From Burkholderia stagnalis (lineage in GTDB: Bacteria; Pseudomonadota; Gammaproteobacteria; Burkholderiales; Burkholderiaceae), in contig NZ_CADESW010000029.1 in NCBI RefSeq assembly GCF_902830275.1, positions 18,591 through 82,590 on the forward strand: a stretch of 64,000 bases of DNA, written 5' to 3'. The position numbers were made by a program, and so were the translations under genes. Position 1 is the first letter of the stretch, and each line of letters starts with the position of its first letter. Under the pieces are notes generated by a model, which was given only the letters and a program-made list of their open reading frames with translations, was not told the DNA's origin and ran no database searches. Shown in pieces: positions 32,302 through 40,749 of the stretch.

Positions 32302-33705
32302 ATGCCCCGTATCACGTCACACACCGCGCTGCTCTGGATCGTCGCCTCCGCGTTCTTCATGCAGACGCTCGACACGACGATCGTCAATACCGCGTTGCCG
32401 TCCATCGCCCGCAGCCTTCACGCGTCGCCGCTCGCGATGCAGCCCGTGGTGGTGGTCTATACGCTGACGATGGCGATGCTCACGCCCGCGTCCGGCTGGC
32501 TCGCCGACCGCTTCGGCACGCGGCGCGTGTTCTCGATCGCGATCCTGGCCTTCGTGCTCGGCTCGGTGTGCTGTGCCGCGGCCCGGTCGCTCGACCAGCT
32601 CGTCGTCGCGCGCGCCTTGCAAGGCGTCGGCGGCTCGATGCTGATGCCGATCGGCCGGCTCGCGGTGCTGCGCAGCGTGCCCGGCGAGCAATACGTGTCT
32701 GCGCTCGCGTTCGTGTCGATCGCGGGGCAGCTCGGCCCGATCTTCGGCCCGACGCTCGGTGGCTGGTTCGCGGAAGCGGTGTCGTGGCACTGGATCTTTC
32801 TCGTCAACGTGCCGGTCGGCGTGCTCGGCTTCGTCGCGGTGCGGCGCTACCTGCGGCACGACGACGCGACGCAGCCGCCACCGTTCGACTTCGTCGGCTG
32901 CGCGCTGCTGTCGGCCGCGATGATCCTGCTGTCGCTCGCGGTCGATCCGCCGGTGGGCGCGCATCACACCGCGTGGTCGGCCGCTTTCGCCGCGCTCGGC
33001 GCCGCCGCCGCGCTGGCATACGTACCGTACGCGCGCGTGCGGGCGCGCCCGCTGTTCCGGCTCGGCCTGTTCCGCGAGCCGAACTTCGGTGCGGGGCTGC
33101 TCGGCAACCTGCTGTGCCGGATCGGTTCGAGCGCCGTCCCGTTCATGCTGCCGCTGCTGATGCAGGTGCAGCTCGGCTACACGCCGCTGCATTCGGGCCT
33201 GATGATGCTGCCGGCCGCGATCGCGGGCGTGCTGTCGAAACGCCAGATCGCGCCGCTCGTGCAGCGCTACGGCTATCCGGCGTTCCTCGTCGTCAACACG
33301 CTGATCATCGGCGTGACCATCGCCGCGTTCGCGCTCGTGTCCGGGCAGCCGTCGCCGTGGCTCGAAGGCGCGCTGCTCGTCGTGTTCGGCGCGGCCAATT
33401 CGATGCAGTTCGCGGCAATGAACAGCGTGACGCTGAAGGACCTGTCGCATGCCGACGCCGCGAGCGGCAACAGCCTGTTCACGATGATGCAGATGCTCGC
33501 GATGGCGCTCGGCGTGTCGATCGGCGGCGGGCTCGTGAACGTGTTCTCCGCGCGCTTCGGGTCCGCGTCGGGCGGCTTCATGCTCGCGTTCGTGTGCATC
33601 GGCGCGATCACGCTGCTGTCGGCGCTCGTGTTCCGGCGCATCGGCGCGCCGGTGCCAAGGCAAGCGCACGCGTCGCAGCCTGCGCCGACGCAAGCGCCGC
33701 GCTGA
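32302..33705 (+). CDS. MFS multidrug transporter (DHA2, MdtD-like)
   Basis: 467 residues and fourteen-helix-type DHA2 pattern starting TALLWIVASAFFMQTLDTTIVNTALPSIARSLH, with motif A LADRFGTRRVF and motif C-like SIAGQLGPIFGPTLGGWF. Inner-membrane drug/proton antiporter. It has no ribosome site of note and stands alone; a broken integrase follows 64 bp later. It is most similar in style to E. coli MdtD. Confidence 0.88.
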   Translation: MPRITSHTALLWIVASAFFMQTLDTTIVNTALPSIARSLHASPLAMQPVVVVYTLTMAMLTPASGWLADRFGTRRVFSIAILAFVLGSVCCAAARSLDQLVVARALQGVGGSMLMPIGRLAVLRSVPGEQYVSALAFVSIAGQLGPIFGPTLGGWFAEAVSWHWIFLVNVPVGVLGFVAVRRYLRHDDATQPPPFDFVGCALLSAAMILLSLAVDPPVGAHHTAWSAAFAALGAAAALAYVPYARVRARPLFRLGLFREPNFGAGLLGNLLCRIGSSAVPFMLPLLMQVQLGYTPLHSGLMMLPAAIAGVLSKRQIAPLVQRYGYPAFLVVNTLIIGVTIAAFALVSGQPSPWLEGALLVVFGAANSMQFAAMNSVTLKDLSHADAASGNSLFTMMQMLAMALGVSIGGGLVNVFSARFGSASGGFMLAFVCIGAITLLSALVFRRIGAPVPRQAHASQPAPTQAPR

Positions 33706-33769
33706 CGCGCGAGCGGTTCGGCGCGCGGCTCGCGCAAGTCTGCGGATCACCGAGGTCGCGCAGAACACG

Positions 33770-34273
33770 ATGGGTCAGTTCTTCTGCCGACGCGATGCGC
33801 ACGGGCGCGACCGGTGGTGGCTCGACGTCACCGGCATGGGCGGCCGGCAACGGCTCGTGCCCGCCACCGACGAGATGATGGCCGAGCTGTCGCGCTACCG
33901 GCGCGCGCATCGGCTGCCCGCGCTGCCCGTCGACGGCGAGGCCACGCCGCTCGTGCTGCCGGTCGGGCATGCGCAGCGGCCGCTCACGCGCGCGGCGCTG
34001 CATCTGATCGTCAAGACCGTGTTCCGGCAGGCGGCCGACCGGCTGCGCGCGCAAGGCGACGCGGGCGCGGAACAGGCGCGCGTGCTCGAACAGGCGTCCG
34101 CGCATTGGCTGCGCCACAGCGCGGGCTCGCACATGGCCGACGGCCGGCTCGACCTGCGCCTCGTGCGCGACAACCTCGGCCATGTGTCGCTGACCACGAC
34201 GAGCCGGTATCTGCACGCGGACGACGACCTGCGGCACCGCGAGACCGAGGAGAAGCACCGGATGGACTGGTGA
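33770..34273 (+). pseudogene. C-terminal half of a tyrosine recombinase
   Basis: 167 codons carry the catalytic domain of a phage-type integrase: GKGG-like GMGGRQRLVPATDEMMAEL, then HWLRHSAGSHMADG (H-x-x-R) and LGHVSLTTTSRYLHAD with the nucleophile tyrosine. The reading frame extends a little upstream (LRITEVAQNT), which contains the first catalytic arginine region, but the core-binding N-terminus is missing. No attachment-site repeat or tRNA is visible beside it. It is a relic, probably inactive, that marks a former integration or gene-exchange point. Confidence 0.7.
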
Positions 34274-34724
34274 CGCGCCGCCAGGCTAATCGCGCCCTTT
34301 TCAAGGAAACGGCCTGCTTGCCGGCGCGCGGGCTGCGCCGGCCGGCTACGCCCGTTCACATCGTTGAAGGCCAGGCGCCACGACGCAGGTCAACGCTGCC
34401 ACCCCAAGCGACATCGGAAGCGTTCTTCCAAAGGCAGCCACCGAGTTCGCAAACCCTCCTTCACCGTATTCCTTGCTGAAACGCACGGGGTAAATGCCAT
34501 GCATCAAGAACTTCGCAATCGGTCTTCGCGAATCACGAAAGCGCGGGAAAACGCTCGGCACTTCAATACATTGCGACGTACCAGCGAAGCAAAATTGCCG
34601 ATCAATCTTCGGAAGCGCACGCCATCCGCATGAAAACTAATCGTAAATACGGAATTTCTTTCACGGCCACATACGCTTTTGAGAAAAGCCGTGGCGACTC
34701 TACAGTGCAAGTCACGCCAACACG
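34274..34724. other. 451-bp gap with lower GC
   Basis: No family-supported gene. A 52-codon minus-strand ORF (34504 down to 34346, MHGIYPVRFSKEYGEGGFAN...) has an unremarkable context and may be a remnant. The last 100 bp are AT-rich (AAAACTAATCGTAAATACGG) and probably hold the promoter of the nucleotidyltransferase-like gene. Confidence 0.4.
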
Positions 34725-35333
34725 ATGAATACTCAAACGGCTATCCCCGACCAGGAAGCGTGGAATGCATGGCAACCGGCCGAACTCGCTCGACGGCTGA
34801 GCGATATACGGTTGCCGTGGTGTGTCGTCGGTGGATGGGCCCTCGATCTTTGGCACGGCGCCCAGACGCGCGAACACGGCGATCTGGAGTTCACGATCCT
34901 AAGAGAAGACTTCGGCATATTCCGTCAGGCGTTCGGTGATTTGGCGTTCTACACCGCCCATGCGGGCGTCGTCGAAAAACTGCCGGCAACTCGGGATGCG
35001 CCGTCCGAGATCATGCAATTCCGGGGATTCGACCGCGCGGCGGAAAGTTGGCGGATCGACATGATGATCGAGCCTGGAACGCACGCGTTGTGGGCCTACA
35101 AGAGAGATCCATCGTTCAAGCGCCCTCGCGCCGACATGGTGATGAGAACGGCTGACGGCATCCCGTATCTGAATCCGTCCGCCGTGCTTCTGTTCAAGGC
35201 CAGGGATCGGCGCCCCAAAGACCATCAGGATTTCGAGCGCGCGTTACCGAAACTGCCGGCTATCGAACGCGCGTGGCTGAAAGACTGCCTCGACGCGCTC
35301 CACCCCGGCAACGAATGGGCGCGAGCGTTGTAA
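34725..35333 (+). CDS. Nucleotidyltransferase-fold protein (LinB/ANT-like)
   Basis: 202 residues. LPWCVVGGWALDLWHGAQTREHGDLEFTILREDF is the GGWALD...(R)xHxDxE motif of the lincosamide/aminoglycoside nucleotidyltransferase-like group, with the two acidic metal ligands D and E. The C-terminal half includes FKARDRRPKDHQDFERALPKL, also typical. Database entries often call such proteins amino-acid transporters, which the sequence does not support. The gene is less GC-rich than its neighbours, and a broken integrase lies just upstream, so transfer is plausible. Resistance function is possible but unproven. Confidence 0.75.
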   Translation: MNTQTAIPDQEAWNAWQPAELARRLSDIRLPWCVVGGWALDLWHGAQTREHGDLEFTILREDFGIFRQAFGDLAFYTAHAGVVEKLPATRDAPSEIMQFRGFDRAAESWRIDMMIEPGTHALWAYKRDPSFKRPRADMVMRTADGIPYLNPSAVLLFKARDRRPKDHQDFERALPKLPAIERAWLKDCLDALHPGNEWARAL

Positions 35334-35687
35334 CGGCCACTCGTCGTCGTTCCGAGTGGAGGGGCGACGAGACGGACAAGAACCTCAAGAGCGGCCACTG
35401 GGAAATGGCTGGCGTTTTCATGCCATTTCCATCACCAACGTTCCAATTGAATTGAAAAAGAGCGCGCCGAATATAAATCGGCCGCGCCTGTTTCCATACG
35501 AGATTCATTCTTAACATTCGCCAGCGCGTGTCCTATGCTGACTGAGAGCGAATGGGACACGCGATTCGAGCGCACATTCGCGAGAAATCATTCAATCGAT
35601 CATTTTCATTCCTCGACCGATATCGCACCCGTGCCGACACGCGCGGTCCGCCGTCAATGCGATTCGCAAGCCAATCAGGAGCCGAAT
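35334..35687. other. 354-bp gap before a membrane protein gene
   Basis: Nothing coding is convincing. An imperfect GC-rich inverted repeat around ATATAAATC (about 35,462-35,489) may be a terminator. An in-frame ORF extends the next gene upstream to 35,535 but the ribosome site supports the later start. Confidence 0.4.
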
Positions 35688-36446
35688 ATGAACCGAACAA
35701 CCCGGGCCGTGCTGTGGTGGCTGTGCCTTTTCGTCGCGCCGATCGTGCTGGCGACGATCGAGCTGTTTCATCCTGCCGGGTTCACGCACAACCCCGACAT
35801 GTTCGACTACCTGTCGAAGCCCGAATACGATCACGGCCATCACGCGCTTGCGTATTTCGGCCCGGCCTGGTGGTTTGCGCTGCACATGATCCAGACGCCG
35901 TGCGTCGTGCTCGTCTGCATCGGCCTCTGGCTGCTCGTCGGCGACGATCCGGGCCCGGTCGCCTGGCTCGCGCGCGTGTCGACCTTCGTTTTCCTGGTGG
36001 CCTACACGGTGCTCGACGCGGTCGGCGGGATCGGGCTCGGCCGCTTGCTGCAGATCGCCGCGCAGATGGCACCGGACCAGCAGACGGCCATCGCGACGCT
36101 GCTGAACAAGTCCTGGGTCGACCCGTGGACGGGCGGGGTCGGGTCGGTCATCAGCGAGAGCGGGTCGTGGGCGGCATTTTTCGCGATGGCGTTCGTCGGG
36201 CTCGAACGCTGGCTGCGCCGGCGCACGCGGGCCAACGTGGTGCTCGGCATCCTGCTTGCCGCGGCGGGATATCTGCTGCAGGTCAGCCATGCGGCGATGA
36301 CGGGCCCCGCCGCCTTCACGTTGCTCACGATCGCCGCGCTGGCGATGTACTTCCTCGAAAAACGCGAAGGCGCGAACCCGCCACGAGCCGCCAGCGACAC
36401 CCGCGTCGCGCCGCCGGACACGCGCCGACCCGAGTTGGAAACGTGA
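35688..36446 (+). CDS. Polytopic membrane protein of unknown function
   Basis: 252 residues from the ATG with AGGAG 7 nt upstream. About six membrane segments: LWWLCLFVAPIVLATIELF, WFALHMIQTPCVVLVCIGLWLLVG, VSTFVFLVAYTVLDAVGGIGLG, WAAFFAMAFVGLE, VVLGILLAAAGYLLQV and AFTLLTIAALAMYFL. A His-rich loop (FHPAGFTHNPDMFDYLSKPEYDHGHH) lies outside or between helices. I recognise no family. It stands alone. Confidence 0.75.
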   Translation: MNRTTRAVLWWLCLFVAPIVLATIELFHPAGFTHNPDMFDYLSKPEYDHGHHALAYFGPAWWFALHMIQTPCVVLVCIGLWLLVGDDPGPVAWLARVSTFVFLVAYTVLDAVGGIGLGRLLQIAAQMAPDQQTAIATLLNKSWVDPWTGGVGSVISESGSWAAFFAMAFVGLERWLRRRTRANVVLGILLAAAGYLLQVSHAAMTGPAAFTLLTIAALAMYFLEKREGANPPRAASDTRVAPPDTRRPELET

Positions 36447-36557
36447 GCGCGGCGGCGTGCGCCGTGCCCGACGCACCGCACGCCGCCCTGTCGCCGATGC
36501 CCGACCCTGCGTTTCCTGACGGGTCGCCGCAGCGCAAGACGCGTTAGACTGTCCGGC

Positions 36558-36818
36558 ATGGACACATGCCGTTATTGCCTGAAAATCCGCGATGAGTGGG
36601 AATGCCACGGCGACGAATGCCGCCGGGCGATCGCGAAGGCGCTGCGCCGCCAGCGCGCGGGCCTGCCGATGGTAGCCGACCGCATCCGCAACGAACTCCC
36701 GTCCGGCGCCCCCACGCAGCAGGTGATCGCCGTGCTGTCGCGCCAGCGCCTGCGGGCGCGCCGCGGCAACGAGGAGCGCCGCGAACGCAAGGAAATCGAC
36801 GACGCCGACAGCGTCTGA
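36558..36818 (+). CDS. Small Cys-rich basic protein, hypothetical
   Basis: 86 residues: MDTCRYCLKIRDEWECHGDECRRAIAKALRRQRAG, then a basic C-terminus (RQRLRARRGNEERRERKEIDD). The C-x2-C ... C-x4-C pattern in the first 21 residues could bind zinc. No ribosome site is evident and no family is recognised, so it may also be a chance frame. Codon choice resembles coding DNA. Confidence 0.45.
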   Translation: MDTCRYCLKIRDEWECHGDECRRAIAKALRRQRAGLPMVADRIRNELPSGAPTQQVIAVLSRQRLRARRGNEERRERKEIDDADSV

Positions 36819-36935
36819 GGCGCCGCGCGCCCCATCCCTCCCGCCGCCGCAGCCCGCGCCGGCACCCGCCCGCCACACCGACGATTGCAATATGCGAGAT
36901 GGTCTTTAGGGCCAGACGGTGTTTATCTTGGAATT

Positions 36936-36952
36936 GTTGCCCCTGAGGCAAC
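36936..36952. promoter_or_regulatory. Inverted repeat upstream of a DUF4148 gene
   Basis: GTTGCC and GGCAAC flank CCTGA, about 115 bp before the start codon, in an AT-richer promoter stretch. It may be an operator; no regulator is adjacent. Confidence 0.35.
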
Positions 36953-37065
36953 GATCTTTCACCGAAATCCACGTTTACCCTAAGTCCTCCGGCGCCTACG
37001 ATGTATTCAACCGCTTACGACATGGTGTCGAACGCGGAAGAGCCAAACAAACACCGGAGGTCATC

Positions 37066-37365
37066 ATGAAATCGATCGTCTACGCAGTCGTCGCCGCCAG
37101 CGCCCTGTCCGCTTCGTTCGGCGCATTCGCGCAAGGCAGCGTGACCCGCGAGCAAGTGCGCAACGAACTCGTCCAGCTGGAAAAGGCCGGCTACAAGCCG
37201 GGCCTGTCGAGCCCGTACTACCCGGCCGACATCCAGGCCGCCCAGGCCCGCGTGCAAGCCGCCGACAACAGCGGCTACGGTGCGCAACCTGCGCCGGCCG
37301 TGCAAGGCGGCGCCCCGGCCGTCAAGGCGCAAAGCCCGCGCGACTCGGTCTACTTCGGCCACTAA
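37066..37365 (+). CDS. DUF4148 exported small protein
   Basis: 99 residues with CCGGAGG 6 nt before the ATG. Signal peptide MKSIVYAVVAASALSASFGAFAQ, then SVTREQVRNELVQLEKAGYKPGLSSPYYPADIQAAQARV, a clear DUF4148 core, and a Pro/Ala-rich tail ending DSVYFGH. Its end (xxVYFGH) parallels DAIYRGH in the copy at 25108. Periplasmic, function unknown. A terminator follows. Confidence 0.9.
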   Translation: MKSIVYAVVAASALSASFGAFAQGSVTREQVRNELVQLEKAGYKPGLSSPYYPADIQAAQARVQAADNSGYGAQPAPAVQGGAPAVKAQSPRDSVYFGH

Positions 37366-37408
37366 GCCAGCCTCTGCGCGCTTGCCGCGCAGCCTGCTCG
37401 CCCCGCAA

Positions 37409-37432
37409 CGAGCCCGTCCAGCGACGGGCTCG
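37409..37432 (+). terminator. Hairpin after the DUF4148 gene
   Basis: CGAGCCCGTC and GACGGGCTCG form a perfect 10-bp stem with loop CAGC. No T-run follows. It lies between convergent genes and may serve both. Confidence 0.65.
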
Positions 37433-37480
37433 CTGCATTGATGGCGGCCGCCGCCCGTCACCCGCCGTTGCCGGCGCCCC

Positions 37481-39247
37481 CTACGATTCACGCTCCGCGC
37501 CATCCGCGCATGCACCCGCGCCGAGCAGTTCCTGGTAGCGCACATACGCCCGCTGCGCCGACGCCTTCGCCGCATACATCGCGGCATCCGCCTTGACCAG
37601 CAGTTCCTCCGCCGACGCGCCGTCGACCGGATACTCGCTGACGCCGATGCTCGCCCCCACCGCCATGCGCCGCTCGCCGAATTCCAGCTCCTCGGCCATC
37701 ACGATCTGGATGCGCGACGCGATGTCGCCGATCAGCTCGGGCGTGCGCACCCCCGCGATCAGCACGATGAATTCGTCGCCGCCGAGCCGAGCGGCCATGT
37801 CGCCGCTGCGCAGCACGAGGTTCAGCCGCTTCGCGACCGCGACGAGCGTGCGGTCGCCGGCCGAATGCCCGAGCTGGTCGTTGATCTGCTTGAAGCGGTC
37901 GAGATCGACGAACATCACCGCGAGCCCTTCGTTGGTCACCGACGCGTGACGGATCGCGCCGTCGAGCCGCTCCATGAACAGCAGACGGTTCGGCAGCCCG
38001 GTGAGCATGTCGTGCCCGGCGAGATGCGTGAGCTCCTGCTGCTTCGCGCGCAGCATCGTCACCTGCGTGCGGATCTCGACGCGCATGCAGTCGAAACAGC
38101 GCGCGAGAATGCCGATCTCGTCCGAGCGACCGACCGGCAGCCGTTCGGCGGCCGGATCGTCGAACACGTGCATCGCCGCGCGCGCGAGCACCTGCAGCGG
38201 CCGCGTGATCGCGCGCGCGAACAGGATCGCCAGGATCACCGCGAGCAGGCTCGAGATCAGCACCATCCGCACGATCCGCTCGCCGAGCATGGCGGCCGGC
38301 GCGAGCACGTCCGACAGCGGGCGCGACAGCCCGAGCACCACGAAGCGGTTGCCTTCGCCGCGGCTGAACGGCGTGCGCGCGAACGCGAGCATTTGCGCGA
38401 GCGCCTGGCCGGGGTTCGCCAGGCCGTTGAGCGTCACGCTCGTGCGCACGTCGTCGAACAGCGGCTGCGTGACCGGGAAGCTGTCCTGCATCAGCACGCG
38501 CCGCCCGCGATCGAAGCCGAACGCCTGCGCCGGATCGGGGTGCACCAGGAAGTCGCCCCACTCGTTGGCGAGATACACGACGTAGTTTTCCGGGAGGTCG
38601 CGCTCCAGCCGCGTGAAGACGCGCGTCAGGTCGACGTCGATCACGAGCGCGCCGACCGTCTCGCCGCGCGTGTCGACGACCGGCGTGCCGACCCGCAGGA
38701 TCGGCTGCCCTTCGGCCGCATGCGAGCCGGTTTCATGGTTGATCGCGATCGGCGACAGGTAAATGTGCCCCGGCGGCGTCGCCAGCGTGTCGAACACATA
38801 GGAGAACTGGCCTTTCTCCTGGAATTCGCTGTCCGGCATCACGACGACGCCGCGCGCATCGCGGTCGACGCGAATCCGTTCGAGCCCGTACTGGCCGCGC
38901 GCGATCAGGCGCACCTGCATGTATTCGGGGTGATGCGTCATGAAGCTGTAATACACCTGCTCGAGCCGCCGGCGGCGCACCGCATCGGCGGTCGCGTCCT
39001 CGCCGAGCGCCACGGCCGACGACGACGGCATCGTCGCGAGCACCAGCGCATCGTCCGCGACGTCGCCGAGCGCGGCGGTGAAACGCTGCCCGAGGAGCTG
39101 CGTCGACATCAGCAGGCTGTGCTGCGCCTCCTGCACGAGCATCGCGCGATTCGCGCGGTACGTGTAATAGCCGGTCGCGCCGGATGCGATCACACCGATG
39201 CAGGCGAGCAGCACCGACAGTTTCGAGGTCAACCCGAGCTTGATCAT
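37481..39247 (-). CDS. Membrane diguanylate cyclase with periplasmic sensor domain (dCache-HAMP-GGDEF)
   Basis: 588 residues. A first membrane segment (LSVLLACIGVIASGATGYYTY) is followed by a large periplasmic domain (about 30-330) of double-Cache style, a second segment (MVLISSLLAVILAILFARAI), a HAMP-like linker (ITRPLQVLARAAMHVFDDPAAERLPVGRSDEIGILARCF) and a GGDEF domain. The active site is intact (LGGDEF) and the inhibitory I-site RSGD stands five residues before it, so the protein should make cyclic di-GMP and be product-inhibited. Its ATG overlaps the stop of the binding-protein gene (ATGA), so both are translated together and probably work as a sensor pair. Confidence 0.9.
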   Translation of the reverse strand: MIKLGLTSKLSVLLACIGVIASGATGYYTYRANRAMLVQEAQHSLLMSTQLLGQRFTAALGDVADDALVLATMPSSSAVALGEDATADAVRRRRLEQVYYSFMTHHPEYMQVRLIARGQYGLERIRVDRDARGVVVMPDSEFQEKGQFSYVFDTLATPPGHIYLSPIAINHETGSHAAEGQPILRVGTPVVDTRGETVGALVIDVDLTRVFTRLERDLPENYVVYLANEWGDFLVHPDPAQAFGFDRGRRVLMQDSFPVTQPLFDDVRTSVTLNGLANPGQALAQMLAFARTPFSRGEGNRFVVLGLSRPLSDVLAPAAMLGERIVRMVLISSLLAVILAILFARAITRPLQVLARAAMHVFDDPAAERLPVGRSDEIGILARCFDCMRVEIRTQVTMLRAKQQELTHLAGHDMLTGLPNRLLFMERLDGAIRHASVTNEGLAVMFVDLDRFKQINDQLGHSAGDRTLVAVAKRLNLVLRSGDMAARLGGDEFIVLIAGVRTPELIGDIASRIQIVMAEELEFGERRMAVGASIGVSEYPVDGASAEELLVKADAAMYAAKASAQRAYVRYQELLGAGACADGAERES

Positions 39248-40368
39248 TTGCCGAAACGCTCCGGGCGATCCCCTGACACGATGCGGCTCCACAACGCCTC
39301 GCGGCGCGCGATGTCCTCGACCGGCTGCAGCCACACCAGGTGCTGGCGGCCCGCATCGAGGCCGGACGGCGGCGCAAGCGTGTTCGCGAGCCCCTGCCGT
39401 TGCGTGAGCAGCGCGCCGACCGACGGTTCGAGCATGTAGTTGATCCACGCGAGCGCCAGCTCGGGGTGTTCCGCGCCGCGCGTCATCGCCCAGCAGTCGA
39501 GCCACGCGAGCGCGCCCTCGTCCGGAATCACGTAGCCGACATCCGCGCCCGCGCGGCGCAGCAGCTCGACCTGCTGCGTGCCGTAGTTGCCGAACATCAG
39601 CGCCGCGCGATGCCGGACGAACAGCGCGGTCGCCTCCTCGGGCAGCGTGTAGTACGTCAGCAGGTTGCGCCGCAGCTCGATCAGCTTGAGCGTAACCGCG
39701 CGCGACTGCGCCGGCGACAGCTTGAACGGGTCGCCATAGCCGAGCGCGAGCGCGGTGAACGAGAAGTTGTGCTGCGCGCTGTTGAAGTCGAGCACCTTGC
39801 CCCGGTAGCGCGGGTTCCACAGCTCGCGCATCGAGCGCGGCGCGACCGGCACCTGCTTGCGGTCGTAGATCAGCCCCATCGACGAATACGTGAACGGGAT
39901 TCCGTACGTCGCGTTGTCGCGCACGAGCCCGCCGATGTTCGCCACCTGCTGGAAGTTCGGCAACTGCCGCTGCCGGTTCGGAATGCGCGACAGGTCCAGC
40001 GGCGCGAGCAGGTTGTCGCGCGCATAGCGCTCGATCTCGGCCGTGTTCGCCGCCAGCACGTCGTACGGCGGCGGCGAAGCGCTATGCATGCGCGACCACA
40101 GCGCTTCGTCGGAATCGACGAGCGTCACTTCGACGCGCGCATGGAATTGCATTTCGAAAGCGCTGACGACATCGCTGTCCGCATAGCCGGGCCATGCAAG
40201 CACGCGCAAAACGTTTTCGTTGGCGGATTCGGGTGCAGCAAAGCCCGGCGAGCACGACAGGCTCAGCGCGAAGAGAATGAGAATCCGGCGCAATGCAACG
40301 TTGACCCCGCGCCAACCTGCGCCGATTCCCCTGATCAATCGGAGTGTCTCCGAATCGCCCGGCTGCAT
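39244..40368 (-). CDS. PotD-like periplasmic substrate-binding protein
   Basis: 374 residues from the ATG with AAGGA upstream. Signal sequence VALRRILILFALSLSCSPGFA, then VLRVLAWPGYADSDVVSAFEMQFHARVEVTLVDSDEALWSRM, YDVLAANTAEIERYARDNLLAPLDLSRIPN, YGIPFTYSSMGLIYDRKQV and FVRHRAALMFGNYGTQQ. This is the pattern of spermidine/putrescine-binding proteins. No ABC permease or ATPase gene is adjacent; instead the downstream, 4-bp-overlapping gene is a diguanylate cyclase with a periplasmic domain. That suggests ligand sensing rather than uptake, as in the Vibrio NspS-MbaA pair. Ligand unproven. Confidence 0.85.
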   Translation of the reverse strand: MQPGDSETLRLIRGIGAGWRGVNVALRRILILFALSLSCSPGFAAPESANENVLRVLAWPGYADSDVVSAFEMQFHARVEVTLVDSDEALWSRMHSASPPPYDVLAANTAEIERYARDNLLAPLDLSRIPNRQRQLPNFQQVANIGGLVRDNATYGIPFTYSSMGLIYDRKQVPVAPRSMRELWNPRYRGKVLDFNSAQHNFSFTALALGYGDPFKLSPAQSRAVTLKLIELRRNLLTYYTLPEEATALFVRHRAALMFGNYGTQQVELLRRAGADVGYVIPDEGALAWLDCWAMTRGAEHPELALAWINYMLEPSVGALLTQRQGLANTLAPPSGLDAGRQHLVWLQPVEDIARREALWSRIVSGDRPERFGK

Positions 40369-40749
40369 TCGACTGTCCTTTTTCGAGTCGATGCGATAGC
40401 TTGCAACGACACCATAAAAAATATCGCCACGCAATACGAACTAGCCGCATGCAATGTCGCTTCACATGTGTGCCGCGCCGACGAAATCAGAATGATTCGC
40501 GCTACGGATCGAATGCGCTCGCGCATCATCGTATCGATGCGGTCATTCGCAATCCGTTGCGTCCGCAAACGAATGTCGATCGATGCCCTGTCGTGTTATC
40601 GGCAACCCGAGGTTGAAATTGAGCAGCGGCGACGGGCTTTCGCGCGTCGCTTGCTGTCGACGCGCCAATCGGCCGCTTACGGTCGCATTACCGCCTTCTC
40701 GTTGGCAATCAATCGTCTGTTGTCTGTTTAATGCGCGCGCGAACGAGGC
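40369..40749. other. 381-bp gap between the uxuR-type gene and the binding-protein gene
   Basis: Both flanking genes are on the minus strand, so this is the promoter region of the sensor pair. It is less GC-rich than its surroundings (for example CATAAAAAATATCGCCACGC near 40,415). No supported gene or strong hairpin was found. Confidence 0.4.

Noticed and set aside
35535..35687. Longer N-terminus for the membrane protein at 35688
   Set aside because: The extra 51 residues are polar and unlike a signal, and the internal ATG has AGGAG at the right distance.
39244..40368. Component of a polyamine ABC importer
   Set aside because: No permease or ATPase is adjacent, and the gene is coupled to a diguanylate cyclase. 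Uptake cannot be excluded, but the context favours sensing.
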